A DNA stretch of 64,000 bases from Morchella semilibera. Its lineage: Eukaryota > Ascomycota > Pezizomycetes > Pezizales > Morchellaceae. A program made the position numbers and the translations under genes. The stretch covers positions 2,594,081 to 2,658,080 of the forward strand of contig CM018606.1 in the NCBI GenBank assembly GCA_009192285.1, given 5' to 3'. Positions 1 through 12,330 of the stretch are shown here, piece after piece. A model generated the notes under the pieces. It searched no databases, had not been told where the DNA came from, and saw only the letters and a program-made list of their open reading frames with translations. How positions within the stretch are numbered: position 1 is the stretch's first letter; each line of letters begins with the position of its first letter.

Positions 1-1088
1 AGCAATGGCCGCGGGGGGGCATCACTCGGCCACCAAGTTAAGAATTTTATGGGGGGGGAAGGGGGTGGGGGGGGGGGGGGGCAAAATGCGGCAAATGATA
101 CTCGCTCGGCGAGTGAGGCAAATCAATAGATCTCACGATGGGTGGTGGGGAGCCGATTTCGCACAAATGATATGAACGATTAACTGACTAAGATCTTGAC
201 AGCATGAAATACTAATGCTAGCGCAGTGATTTTCAATTTTTCGGTTACCCATATGGTAAAAGCGTTGGCGATGAAAAGGTCTCATTTCAATACATGTCTT
301 GGAAGTAGCCTCGTGCAGTTGATAGCAGCTGGAGTGGGTCTTGGATTCCGTGCATACATGAGATTTACCAACCTAATTGCTGCTGTTAATGGTTTTTTTC
401 TTGGACATGACTGGCTGTCACTATTCGTAGGAATCTGGGGGTGGATAATTAAAGACAGGTGAAGATAATTATTCGGGATTAATAGCATCCCCCCCCCAAA
501 AAAAAAACCAAAAAAAAACGGGTGGGGTATTCAAAAGGAAGCGAGCGGATACTTCTTCATTACATGTACGTGCATGTAGTTAAATATGTCAGTGGCTACC
601 GATCGGCGACTCTAGCAGGGAAAGGCTTATCCTGCGAAGTAAATGTGGTTTACCTCTAGCTAGCTCTTTCCCCCTGAGGGGTGTTGCTCTACTAACGTGC
701 AACTTAGCAACCACCCCAATATTCGGAAGGGGAAAAAAAAAAAAAAAAAAAAGAGATGGGAAATTGAGCACCTTTCTTGTGGCTAAGTCTAACATGACGA
801 TGCCTGACATCTAATCTTTCCGGTAGCACCCCTCCATCTAATCCTCGCGGCAATGCAATGAGGCTCCTATCAGAGACAAAAATCTTTTTAAATAGGGATG
901 GACACCCCCCCTCATGGTGATCATTAATACAAACAATCAGTCTATACACAAACCGGCTATTTTGATCTCACCATCACTTGTGCACTTCACAATATCTACT
1001 ATATCACTCTCGAGTCTATTTCTTGATCTTATAGAATAAATATCCTCGACTAAGGCCTAGGATTACCTCCAACATCTTAACCATCATA
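1..1088. other. intergenic, no supported gene
   Basis: Short open frames occur here but none looks like a conserved protein. The stretch holds a 15-base G run near 67-81, A-rich and T-rich tracts, and one copy of the palindrome TACATGTA at 561. The last 100 bases before the carbonic anhydrase start are C/T-rich, as is common upstream of fungal start codons. Confidence 0.6.
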
Positions 1089-1958
1089 ATGAAATTTTCA
1101 ATCCTCCTCCTTACTTCCCTCACCTCTCTCAGCTCCGCCTGTATCTACCCTCGCGCTGCTGAATATAGCTTTACCTACGAGGGCTCCGGCGGTCCCCTCG
1201 TCTGGCATCACCTTAATACTACCACTAATGGCGCCTGCGCCCAGGGCAAAACTCAATCCCCCATCAACGTCGACACAAAATCTGACATTTCAACTGCTCT
1301 CAACACAAAGCTCTCATACCCCTCACAGGGACGCTTCACGTCAGAGAACAATGGGCACACCCTTCAGTACACGCCCCCGAGCGGAGCGAACTTTACTGCG
1401 ACTCTCGGCGGGAAGCAGTACCAGTTGCTGCAGTTCCACTTTCACACACCCAGTGAGCACAGATTGAACAAAGAGCACTTTCCGCTCGAGGTTCACTTTG
1501 TGCACCAGAATCCCCAGGATAAGTCCTTGGCCGTCGTGGGTGTGTTCTTTGATATAACTCGGGGTTACGGGGACCGCTTTTTGGCTGGCATTCAGGCGGG
1601 ATTGGGCGAGCTGGAAGAAAAGGGAGACGAGGGAACTGCGAACATTCACCTTGAGTACGTTTTTCTTTTCTTTTCTTTTCCTTTTTTTTTTTTTTTGCAG
1701 GGATTCAGGCTAACATGTAATCGATATAGATCAATCACAAAGACTGTCTCGAAAGCAGCGGTCTACAACTACAAGGGCTCCCTCACTACCCCGCCGTGCA
1801 CGGAGGATATCAACTGGTTCGTTGTTGACCAGGCATTGGATCTCTCGACCGAGCAGTACAAGAAGATGAAGAAGATCATGAGGTTCAACTCTAGATTTAC
1901 CCAAAACGAGCTGAGAAACGCGGAGAACATTATCGAAGACTCCTGCGGCCCAATCTAA
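1089..1958 (+). CDS. secreted alpha-class carbonic anhydrase
   Basis: Zinc enzyme for the reversible hydration of CO2 to bicarbonate, probably secreted. Residues 1-17 form a signal peptide (hydrophobic core, then SSA-C). The alpha-CA landmarks are in order: QSPIN at about 56-60, the zinc ligands in QFHFH (His117, His119) and EVHFVH (His136), and YKGSLTTPPCTE near the C-terminus, which holds the active-site Thr. N-glycosylation sequons lie at about N43 and N101. The frame is open throughout, but a Phe-rich stretch without family similarity marks an intron. Donor GTACGT at 1655, branch-like GCTAAC at 1709-1714 and acceptor ATAG ending at 1729 remove 75 nt in frame and join HLE to SITKTVSKAAVYNY, which fits the family. 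The spliced protein is 264 aa and looks intact. The family call is firm; the exact acceptor is inferred. Confidence 0.9.
   Translation: MKFSILLLTSLTSLSSACIYPRAAEYSFTYEGSGGPLVWHHLNTTTNGACAQGKTQSPINVDTKSDISTALNTKLSYPSQGRFTSENNGHTLQYTPPSGANFTATLGGKQYQLLQFHFHTPSEHRLNKEHFPLEVHFVHQNPQDKSLAVVGVFFDITRGYGDRFLAGIQAGLGELEEKGDEGTANIHLEYVFLFFSFPFFFFLQGFRLTCNRYRSITKTVSKAAVYNYKGSLTTPPCTEDINWFVVDQALDLSTEQYKKMKKIMRFNSRFTQNELRNAENIIEDSCGPI
1655..1729 (+). other. intron of the carbonic anhydrase gene (predicted)
   Basis: GT-AG intron of 75 nt with a long T tract. The first AG after the tract (1700) would shift the frame. The AG at 1729 lies 15 nt after a GCTAAC branch-like motif, keeps the frame and restores the alpha-CA alignment. 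Because the length is a multiple of three, a retained intron would not introduce a stop. Confidence 0.75.
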
Positions 1959-4900
1959 AAGGTCGAAACGACCACTTCAATAACAATAAAAAAAGTTAGA
2001 GTTTACATTTCTTTTGGTCTTTCTTCTTTTTCTTTTGTGGGAGTGAATGTAAATTAAAAAGGCACAGGGTGGGTTGGAACGCATGGCGGGCATGGGACGG
2101 GATGAGAGGTGTATGATATATGTTAAGTTTAACGTACAGTATGTGTGAGAATCTGGGGGGGATTGAGGGGGGGAAACGGGACTGGAGAGGCGCATTTTTG
2201 GCTTTTTGATTTTCTTTTCTTTTTTCATGTTTTTTGCGTGTATTTTTGCGATTGTTTTGGGGATACCACCGACATTAAGCATACCTAGACTTAAATTTTC
2301 TATGCCCTTTTGTCTTTTTTTCACTCCTTATTATATTTCTTTATATATATATAGTTGGGTATATATACTTACAGGTCTATATTACATACTTTACTCGAAG
2401 TTCCACCAATTATTCCTTTGATATGTATGACCTCGGGCTTGGGGTTGATATCTGTTTTCGTAATGATGGCTAGACAGGCAGGCAGGCCGGGGTGAAGTAC
2501 ATACATACATGTAGGAATAAGGCTTTTTTGCATGCATGTAAGCGGAAACCGTTTAATCACATCCCTCGAAAGAGGGATCTTCCATGTTTAAACTGACCAC
2601 ATCCACTCAATTACATGTAGTCTTGCAATTCCCCACCAAATCTCCATTGAGCCGAGAATCCAATCCCGCCATACCGACAATACGCTACATACACATGTAT
2701 CCCCCGCAAAACTCCTACGTTATATCCCCCTTCTTGGCACGCATATAAAAAAAAAAGGTGTTCTTCGATCTCCAAGACCCCCAAGACCCAAATAAATGTT
2801 CACCCGCCAAGAAGAACCAGCCAGCGGAAATTCACGGGATCATGGTGTAACGTATGTAGCCGAGGCAGAGGAGTCTGGGGTCATCGCAGCTGGGCAGAGG
2901 CAGACAGACCCACGGTAACTTCCAGATGACAAGTAGGGATTTCCATGTCTAGCGCCGTGAGTTGGGTTTGGGTGGGGTGTTTAAAATATGGGCTCGGCAT
3001 GCCTATCTATGGGTGGGAAGTGGTCTCGGCATCGGTATGGGCCAATTGAGTGGAAAGATGGTTACAGGGTAGCCGAGGTCGTCGGGAACCTGGGGCATGG
3101 GTGCAGGCATCTATACCACACACCGAAGTGAAGGGATGGCATGGGGAGTTGATATCGCTGCAGCTGCGGGCCAAGGCTCCAACGGCTGAGATTAAGCTCG
3201 GGCATCTCTCCGCCGGGAAATTTATAGTGATTTGTGGGGAGAGTCGCGGTTTGTGACGTGAAGATGATTAGATGGGGGTCTTGAGTGTTGACTAGTGGAT
3301 CATTGGCGTGGCTGGTGGACTGTGCTGGGCTGGGAGAAGGTCTGGGGTTCATACATCTCTACAGAAGTCTGCAAGTGATTAGGATACTCAGCACCAATTG
3401 AATTGATCAGCCCGTCAGATACCCGTTATCCTATCCAGTTATCATTATACTGGTCCAGTTAGATACTGGATTGTTATATATATACTGTATAAGCTTCATA
3501 GGCAGAGATTTAGATATTAACACCCATCTAAATGGGACAGAAATTGCTCCGAGCCCGCAAGACATATGGCTGAAAGCACTACTATTGTAGTATGGTTCAT
3601 CCTCTGATTTTGAACCCAGTAGAGGAACATATGTATGCAGCTATATCTAGTACATGTAGATTGTATATAACTTGCATGCAGTGCCCAACTCAGGAGTATT
3701 TGCCGGGACCAATTCAGCACGTTAGATTAAGATACTCGTATCGATATTAATTCCCTCAAAATTAACATACGACTATATGCCCCCTCTATATCCCTTGTGC
3801 TAGAGAGTGGAGACCTTTATCTCCATTTATATATATCGCCAAGTCTCATCTATGTATGTACATACCACTGATCAACTCGGCGACGTTGACGTTGAAACAA
3901 AACTATCGGCATGTAGTACTAGGCAAAGAAAGAGAAAGAAAGAAAGAGAAACCCTCGGCGCCGGCCCAGGGTCCAACAGCGGCCGCGTCAGCATCGGCCA
4001 GGATAGTTTATACTTAGGACTCTAGGTTTCGCAGTACCGCGCATTGGTGGGGAACACGTTCGGAGGCGTTTTCTGTGGCGCGCTACAGAGTCCCTACGGG
4101 TAGAACGATCGAGCTATGTATTCAACTTGATGAGGCTCTTAAACCACCAGAGACAGAGGAGAGAGGGATCCCAAAAACGCCTGGTTGCGAATAATGTTCC
4201 CTCTCTGCGAATCAAACTCTTGGCTAATCTAGCACTCTGCCGCCTCGTTTCAGTATACGGTACTTTCCAGAACACCGGGAATGTTGGTTGTCGGAACTTT
4301 CCAGCCTGAGCTCTGGTAGAACCTAGGGGAGAGGGGATTGTGGTCTTTAGAGGCGAGTTTATCCCTTCGTATGGTGAAAATGCTACAAAGTTGAGGTCAA
4401 TAGTGTGAATTTTTGCTAATTGATGCCTTTTGTCTGTCTTATCAATCAATTGCATCACGAGTAGACTCTCTACTATACGGTGGGCAGTATCGCCAGATTG
4501 ACTAAGGGATAATAATATATGGATAATATAGAGTACATGTAATTTGCCATGAGGCATCCTGTTCTGCCGGAGCGGAGAGTACTGACCCACTACTACATGT
4601 AGTGAAAGCACACATATTAGCATGCATGACTAAGACAGAATTCTTCACGGCCACTCACTCGGCATGCATGATAATAACAACAATAATAATTAAAAAAAAA
4701 AAAAAGCGACAGGTCCTAAAACGGCCACATATCCTCCCCCCTAAAACTTGATCATGGGGGACCGGACGTCAAATTACCACTTTAAGGCCATGTCCTTGGC
4801 GTAATAGCAGCAAGATGGAGTCCTCTAAATGGCTGGAGAAGCCACCCGAACGCCACACTCCTCTCGCCCGGGAGCTTGCGGAAGGCACTCCAGCCATGGG

Positions 4901-7880
4901 CATCATTTTCTGGCTTTGCATCGGCGGAGAGAAATTTAGGTGCTGTTGATCATTTCACTACTCTACCACGCCAAGGGCTTGACTGTGCTTGACTCAGCAG
5001 GGTATTACAGTGCTGCTAGTCATGATACCCTGTTTGGAATAGCTGGCCTTGGAAGAGCTTACGGGCTGGCCCCCGAGGCTCTTGGTATGCAAAGCGGAGT
5101 TCTTACTGGAGATACAGAATGCAGAATCGGGAAATCTTGTAAGGTTATGTGGTCGAGAGTCGATCGCTGAGATGTGGGGGTGGGTTTTTGGTTGCGTTCT
5201 GGCAGTATCCTGGTATTGGCATAATGCCGAACCCAGGTTTGATGAAGGAAAAATGTGGTTTTTTACTAATTTCTCATGGTGCCCCTTTCTTGGCAAGACG
5301 TTAGGCACCTTTACTCCGGGTTTGGTCGGTGTGGAGTATCGATGCCCTTTCTTGGCGAGGTGTGTGACCCGACTAAGCGTGGAATTAAAAAAATAGTACT
5401 TGCTGATTGGTAATATTGTAATACTGACTGTACGGTGGCTGAAAGACCTAGGTATGTATTACATTGTTCGAAACATATTTCAAGAGTTTTTCATATGGCT
5501 TACACCAGATGGCTTACACCAGGTGGCTAGGTCATATTTTGTCGACTTTATTAGGATTTCTGCATGGAAAGTTGGGGCGACATCCTAGCTTGTCGGTCTG
5601 GTGAACTTGGTGAGTTGACTCAAGAATATATATCAAATCTTTCTGTATCGGCACCCCAACCTCCAGCGATACGACATGGTTGTAGCGCGCGGGGATCTGG
5701 AGGTTTCTCGGTTAGGTAGAGTGTATGCGGGTAGATGACCTAAACGAAGTTGGAAGGTTGTGGGCCTAATTGAACTCATGTTGGGTTAGTTAATAGAGAA
5801 AAAACTTTGGGCTCTTCTCTTGAGGCATGACTTATCTCTGGGAATATTGCACATAATCGAAAAGAACGAAGAAAAAGGCTCTTTTGTCCCAGATGGCAAT
5901 TCCATTTGTGGTGGGTGAGCAATACATTACGGTCTGTTTTAAGACATACGGTTCACCAGCGATGACTCAAACGCAAGAGTAGGGGGTTCTAGCTATATAT
6001 AGCGAGTCATCACGGTGGTTAACGAGACCCCTCATGACCATTTCATAAGGGGAAGTACATGTGGTTAAAAGAAGTCACATACGTATATAATTAAGGGGAT
6101 GTATTCCTAGCTAATCTCACTTTCTATCCTTGATATTCTAGAAACGCATGCTCCCACGTGGTCCCGGCTGATCGGAGGTTGATCTTGTGTACGTATAAAA
6201 ATTGCAGTTAGAATATGTGAATGTAAACTTTCAAAGCCTCTGGATCGATCAAGTACGGGTCGTAAGAAAAGCACAAAATGATAGATATTTTGATTTCTGA
6301 ACGAGCGCTCGAGCCCGCGTTAAAATCAACATAGATCCTTGATCGGCACTGACTAGAAACAAGAACAATAAGTATAATGTGTGAAGTGAAGGGTACATAA
6401 TATGGCGAATATAGTCGATGCCTACAATACCAAAAAGGACTGTTGCTCTACGCCGGGTGACTATGTAAGTGAAGTATTATGAAATCGGAAACCTACATGT
6501 AGTAAAATAGTATCTCTAGCCTTTCTTATAATTAGTACTCACTATATATAAGTAGGCCTCCTATTATATTACCCATCCCACGACACTTCATATGATCACG
6601 ATCCCTCCTAGTCCCGCATGTGAGAACCTTCCAACCGACCGCCTCAAGCGAGGGTGGGGTAAGAGGACCGACCACCCATCTCATTACACCACCCCTCTCT
6701 AATTAACTACACACAAGTCTTTAGCTCTTTAGTTGACTGTCAAGCTAACCCCAACTATTTGGCTCCTTAGTCAAGCCCAGGCTTCGATGAAGATCATCGG
6801 CAGACTCACACTGGAGAGCTTGATTAATTAATTTTTCAAAGAAAATACAGGTGCCTCCTGTTATAACGACGGGACCCGGACGGAAAGGTGGTACCCTTAG
6901 ATCTAGGTTAGTCCCGGGACCAAGGTAATAAAGGGGGGGAAAAGAAAGTCTACTTATTCCTCAAATAGAATGAAGACGGTAAACATATACTTCTAGGTAT
7001 AAGAGGCAAGAAGTAGTGAGAGATAGGATGGGATCCCGGGTAGAATCGCTCCTGGACCCTTGCTGCCCGTTTCTCCTTGGGTAGACGTAGGTTGTCGGCG
7101 GTTTTGGAACAACAGTCAGTTCTAAGCTTGCTCTTGTTATGGGGCGCCGCACAGATTTGGAGAAATCCTTAGTGGTATTTTCATATGGCTCGAATAAAAC
7201 GAGGCTTCTCTCCAACGTCTCTGTGCACTCAAACTCCCGCCGGAGGAGCTTGACGAACCCCTGGAGAAAAAGCAGGGACCGGATATTGGTCCAGAATATC
7301 GGCTGTTACGGCCAGGGGATAGCCAGAGGCCTCTGTTTTTCCAGAGACGTCTACTCATAGATAAGGATGGGGCTGTACAGCTGTCTCACTCGTGGTTAAA
7401 GGAACCTTATTAAGATGTGGTGCTGCTGGTCTGTGTAGCCCGATTTGTACTGTGGGAAGTTGTCAGCTGGCTGGAAAGCCCTGAAACTACCGAGAGAGAC
7501 AAAGATATTTAGAAAAGCGGATCGTCTTTATGCACATTTGAATTGTTCTTGAGCACCACCGGGAGCTTTACCTTCCTGTAGGGTCGAGAAATCGTCACAA
7601 TATAGGACCTTTAAGCATCCTCTAGAAGTTGTGCGTAAGCTGGGGAGAGATTTGATGCAGTGTGCTTAGAAATGACGGAAAGAAAATGAAATGAGTTAAA
7701 CAAAAAAAAAGGAAAGGAAAGGAAATCAGACTATTGGTTATCTCGCGTGCTAAGACGAGGGACAAAGTTCAGGGCTTTAATACAAGCTTTTATAAGGAAT
7801 CAGGTAAAATAGATCTATGAGATATCTTCCTATATTAGGCTTTAACTGGATAACTACATGTCAATTGATCACTTTTTTTA
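1959..7880. other. long gene-poor stretch
   Basis: Nearly 6 kb with no convincing gene. It contains TATATA and CATACAT simple repeats (about 2340-2520), a GAAA-rich tract (3924-3952), poly-A tracts, and copies of TACATGTA at 2506, 2612, 3651, 4534, 4594 and 6494. The open frames (for example 4114-4623 minus and 5049-5396 plus) show no domain, no splice pattern and no family resemblance that I recognise. Confidence 0.5.
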
Positions 7881-8362
7881 CCTGCCGAGTTAGCTACCTA
7901 CAACGGGTAAGAAGAAGAATTAGCAGCGTTTGAATGTGGGGCGGAAAATCAAGACGTGGAGCATATCCTCACCGCATGCCCCCAAACCTTAGACAGTAGG
8001 GTAAAGAACGCTAGGCCACACAACGATTAAGCAGCTGCTATGGACTGAGAAAGGAATTGGGGTGGCGTTGGGGATTTGGAAGCAGTGGACGGAGTGCAGA
8101 CAGCAGGGAGGCAAGGAAGATGGGGGAAAATGAGAGGGAGAGGGAGTTGAACCGAGGGTGGGAAGGCCTGGAGAAGGAGTGAAGGAACGAAGGGGTGGAG
8201 TGGGCAGAATGTGTCGAGGACGACGTGTGATGGTTTTCTTTTCTTTTTTTGATGATGGTGGTGGAAGAGAGGGTAGTTCTGGGGTAGTGAGATATTGTCA
8301 TAGCCTAAGGGCTGGATACAATTAATGATGTAAACAAAAAAAAAAAAACCTGCCGAGTTAGC
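7881..8362 (+). mobile_element. 5'-truncated LINE (Tad-like 3' end) with 14-bp target duplication
   Basis: The insertion occupies about 7895-8348 and is flanked by the direct repeat CCTGCCGAGTTAGC at 7881-7894 and 8349-8362. The second copy follows a run of 12-13 A. Just inside the 5' end, a frame reads FECGAENQDVEHILTACP, the cysteine/histidine cluster (CxCG-type, H, CP) found at the end of the RT/RNase H ORF in fungal non-LTR elements. The tail includes a segment near 8271-8325 that is shared with the second copy around 56900. Poly-A, flanking duplication and 5' truncation are hallmarks of target-primed reverse transcription. The copy is dead: only the last part of ORF2 and the 3' UTR remain. 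Confidence 0.85.
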
Positions 8363-8842
8363 GCCGTTCAACCGAACCCTAACCCACAGGACTCGAGTGA
8401 TTTATTGTGATACAAACCGGTTTCACTGATGTAACGCCAGTGGCTTTCTATTTCACAAGGGCTATAAGCATCAATAGAATCGTTGCTTTTATTGACTGGT
8501 ATCATCATGACCCGGGTGGGTGATCAACTTCAGCGAGAGGAACTCTTCCCTTGCAGGTGCAGTCTGACAACTCTATCAACTGACGTTAGTTAACTTAGCA
8601 AAACATTACATGGATAAAGGTCCAAAAATCGTTTCTATTCTACGAATTGACCTTAAAGCAGAGGAGCCAAGAGATCTTTTTATAATGAAAACTACTGTAA
8701 GCTCTAAACTATCCTGTCTATAAATGTGCGCTTTCTCTCGCTCTTTGCTTCGTAACATCTATATATTAAGTTTACTTTATTACGGCCTACCAACACAGAG
8801 AGTATCTGATATATGTGATCTATATTCTCTACAATTCACAGG

Positions 8843-9304
8843 ATGAAACCTTACGGGCTGACCTCGTTAGCCGCTATCGCTAGTGGCGGCGACGACTATA
8901 CGGGGGATTTCAGTGAACTTGAATTTGAGCTTGGCGTTCCGTTAAGGAGATGGAGTAAGTCTGTCGAAGACTTGGAGAGATTTGAAAACGAGGGATGTAG
9001 CAAAACCTGCCGTGCCAATCTAGACAAAGATATTAGGCACGAGTATAGTGTCATGAAATCAAATATGGATGCCTGTATGTCGGTGTGCAACGCTGTTGGC
9101 AAGAAGAGGAGGGGTAGCTACGAGGCCATTATCACCAAATGGTCTAAGAAAGTTGGTCGTTTGAAAAAAGCGTCATCTATCCTCGGTGTCAAATTTTCCC
9201 AAGATACCAACCAGCTGGAGGCTGATGAGGTTGACGATCTTATAGAACTAGCTGTTTGTAATGTGGGGGATGAAATAGATCAGAAGCTGAAGCCCTTGAA
9301 ATAG
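8843..9304 (+). CDS. hypothetical 153-aa twin-CX3C helical protein
   Basis: Single-exon frame starting in CAGG-ATGAAACC, with a TATAAA-like box about 120 bases upstream (8719). I do not recognise the family. The protein is soluble and charged, without a signal peptide or membrane segment. Two CX3C motifs, CSKTC (C52/C56) and CMSVC (C78/C82), lie in predicted helices, with a fifth Cys at 139. The pattern suggests a disulfide-linked or metal-binding helical hairpin. It recalls the twin-CX3C proteins of the mitochondrial intermembrane space, but the spacer of 21 residues is longer than in the small Tims. The composition looks coding. The function is unknown. Confidence 0.5.
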   Translation: MKPYGLTSLAAIASGGDDYTGDFSELEFELGVPLRRWSKSVEDLERFENEGCSKTCRANLDKDIRHEYSVMKSNMDACMSVCNAVGKKRRGSYEAIITKWSKKVGRLKKASSILGVKFSQDTNQLEADEVDDLIELAVCNVGDEIDQKLKPLK

Positions 9305-10309
9305 TGGGATTCGAGTGCTAGATTTGATAGTGGGCCCTAGGGGGAAATTGTTTCATGTGTTTGGGGAGACTTTGTGCTAATCTCCTCGAGATTATTTTTG
9401 GGATTTTATACTCGTGTTTCTTTGTTTTGGGTAGTTTCTCTAGGATATTCACTTGCCAAGATGCGTGTTATAGGCATGTGCTACGCTTCCAAGTATGTAA
9501 ATTAACATATAACTATCCGTACTAAAGATATACCGCTATCGGAACAACTTTCGTGGTTTTATATAATTAACTTATATAAGATCGGCGTCGAGCTACAGAG
9601 ATAAAAGGTTAGTGGAACAAGAATCCAAAGTTAGTACACCAGATAATGATATGGAAATGCCATACATACAGATATAGCTGTCTCTGTGGAAGGCACCAGT
9701 GGCTATCACGCGCACAAGAGAACATTAGTCGGAGCTCTTTGCCTCTCAGCCAACTCGAGATAAGTCTGGTTTGAACTTATGGAGATCCATGGGTCGTCGG
9801 TTGTTCTGGTCATATTTTTCCGCAGGGCGTGGAAGCAGAGACTCTTTTTTAGTGTGTCTTGCCACCAGCGCTCAATAGTTGGCCTTGACAATATCAACAC
9901 GTCAGAGCCTTTGCTCTAGACCAAGCACTTATATTATTAAAAAATTATGAGGCTTACCTTACTGGAATTATATGAAAGCTCCATCAGTGATCTATATACT
10001 CTGTAGTGTAGGAAAGGAGGAAAACTTACGATCTGAGACAAGTATTAATAAGTTAAAGTCAGTCAACACTTCATTTTCAAGTCCTATTGAATTAAAAAAC
10101 TTACTTTCGTGCATCTTCCGTGTCGTAGACAGGCAACTATTTTTCTGATAGGCCCGACTCATCCGCTCACTGTCAAATTTCCAATCAATGAGTGATCAGC
10201 ATCCGCTTTAGAAGTTCCACGAAGAGAACTCACCCGCTATTTTAAAAAGTAAATTGATTCAATTTAGTAAAGTATAACGCGCCACCACAATTGCAAAGTA
10301 AAACACTTA
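9305..10309. other. intergenic, possibly the 3' part of the minus-strand gene
   Basis: No independent gene is supported. A minus-strand frame at 9706-9900 could be a further 3' exon of the ubiquitin-like-domain gene, but I see no domain similarity that proves it. AT-rich sequence with several near-palindromic TTATATAA stretches surrounds 9480-9600. Confidence 0.4.
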
Positions 10310-11601
10310 CACCAAAGTGTTTGCATAGAAGATGAGATTGAAACGAGTGAACTCCTTTATATGGTGAAAGTCATTATCATCCGGCGTGCTCCAGGGAAGA
10401 TTGAGGTCTTTTTCGGACGGGCTTCGGGAGATTGAAAACTTTACGGTCTTATCGATAAGCCCTATTTGTATAAGTTTGACTGGGGCCACACTGAACCATC
10501 CGCTACATTCAAAGCTTTATTAACGAGTCATGTGGGTCAAATAAATTCTGATTAAAGTCCACCAATGAGAGATTTGCTATTTGGGGCGTTACTAACCACA
10601 GATTTCAACCCCCACTATTGAACCTTCGACCCCAATTATCGCAGAAAGGGCATCTTTGGCCCTCTGCCAACTCGTCTGTGGGTACATGCAACAGCATTGC
10701 CATTGCTATTTCCATCCCCGGACTGATAGTTGTATTCCAGTGCTCTCTCGATAATATTCTCCCCGTCCTTTCTTCGGAGATTTCGGATTTCCCATCATTC
10801 ACCAATCTTTTGCCGGGAAAGTTTGAGGAGTTGAAAGCGAGCTTTAGATGGCCGTGGAAGGTCTATTTTTCAAGCCTTAGTAGCCATCCTCTTAGGATCT
10901 CAAAGAAAAACAAATATTTATAAGCTCATTCTGGATTATATGTGTTAGAGAGTATCCATTACCTCCCAATTACAGCACCATTTAAAAGGGAGCGGCATAT
11001 GATTGCCTGGCGCATCGGTGAGGGTGATGAATTGGTAGCCGGGCGGTCGAGCAAATGAGTCCCTGGGGATTATCTCGATTGGTCTGAGGGCATGGTTATT
11101 CTCTGCAGAGGCCCCCCTAAAAGGCCCATGGCTGATAGATGGGGCGCTATCATCTAAACAACCACATATCAAAGTCTTCGACTCACCTTGGGCAGATTTC
11201 CCTAGTTTCTTTCAGTGGTCTGATGTTGGCGTTGAGCTCTTCAAGCAAGCCCATGGCCGATCTTCGTCTGAGCACTGCCCACTTTGCCGTCGCAATGGCC
11301 GGTTTGTTTTGCTTGATGTTCCTTGAGGGGGGGTGTACTTGTCGAGGAGCCTTTCGAGAGTCTCTTGGATCTTTCTGCACTCTTCGAGTTGTTTTTGGGA
11401 TCTGGGTGTGCTCAATGGTGCATATGAGGCATGGCTGCTTAGCTCGACAAACTCATCTAGTTGTGCCTTCAGACTAATCATATGGTTCACTAGTCGATAA
11501 TGGTCCGGGGGGGGGGGGGGGGGCCTGCGGTGGTCTCTGCAGAGATCGAAAATGACCCCGGAACAAAGTATCGCATCGCCAATGCTGACTGGGAGGGCCA
11601 T
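10310..11601 (-). CDS. fungal N-terminal domain plus ubiquitin-like domain (ULD_2-type) protein, multi-exon, with a frame conflict
   Basis: Minus-strand gene starting at ATG 11601. Exon 1 begins MALPVSIGDAILCS, the signature of the fungal N-terminal domain, and continues with a helical region (LVNHMISLKAQLDEF, KIQETLERLLDKY, then KWAVLRRRSAMGLLEEL). The last segment is one base out of frame with the first, and the two meet at a run of 7 C (11327-11333, minus strand). A donor GTGAGT ends exon 1 at 11187. The next exons (about 11102-10963, 10862-10640, 10503-10316) encode a ubiquitin-like domain: DAPGNHMPLPFKWCCNWE, then EHWNTTISPGMEIAMAML, then a CPFC pair and a GWFSVAPVKLIQI segment. Families of this type occur in large paralogous sets in filamentous fungi; their role is unclear. 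Exon 1 also carries a poly-Pro stretch encoded by a 17-base C run. It could be a working gene with a sequence error at the homopolymer, or a young pseudogene. The terminal exon is uncertain. Confidence 0.6.
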
Positions 11602-12330
11602 GGTTGATTTGGAAGGGATGATCGAAGAGCCTTGGGGCGTTGGATATATATATGTGCGCGTAATTGAGTCTGATGATCATGGCTGAGAGAGAATATCAGG
11701 CAGGGTAGAGATGCATGCACCTATCCCCAGAGTTTCGGTGTATCGAGTAGGGACAATATGAGGAAATGGCCGTTGTAGTTACGTGTAGTGGGGGTGCATT
11801 GTATGTATGCCTCACACGTACACGGCGTGCCGTATATTATGTACTTACATTTAGCCACGCCACACGTCACATTCCCACACTCCAATCTCCGTCCCAAAGA
11901 CACGGTTCTGTGAGCATTGCTGCAGTATGTATATTACTTGGCCCAAGCACCAGAGTACTGCCCGTAGATGGCATATTGACAGGTCCTAATATGTTAGTCC
12001 TGGTCAATTGGGGTTATGGGGCCAGTGTATGAAGACCCTTCACAAGGCTGAGGGCGGGAGGGCATGCAGAGTTCCCCGTGCACATTGTTCGGATTAATAT
12101 ACATGTATGCATCAGTCCATGAGACTATATACGGGAGATTCCTATTGATTTACATGTACTTCGGTTTACATTACATGTAGGGACCTGTAATTAAAACGTG
12201 GATGATACAAAACAGGGGCCATCTGCCTCGCTTTGTATGTATCCACCTATACTTGAAGTTTACACCCTACACAACTCGGACGCACAGAAAGGAAGGGCAA
12301 TAATCTCGGAATTTATTTAAATGACCAAGT
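11602..12330. other. intergenic
   Basis: No supported gene. It holds three copies of TACATGTA within 80 bases (12100, 12151, 12172), and the region upstream of the minus-strand gene start contains a TATATATATA stretch at about 11644-11654 that could serve as its TATA region. Confidence 0.4.

Noticed and set aside
4114-4623. 169-codon minus-strand frame
   Set aside because: No domain, no splice context and no codon bias like the host genes; looks like chance.
8843-9304. Small Tim (Tim8/9/10/13) protein
   Set aside because: Twin CX3C present, but the spacer of 21 residues and the total length do not fit the family.
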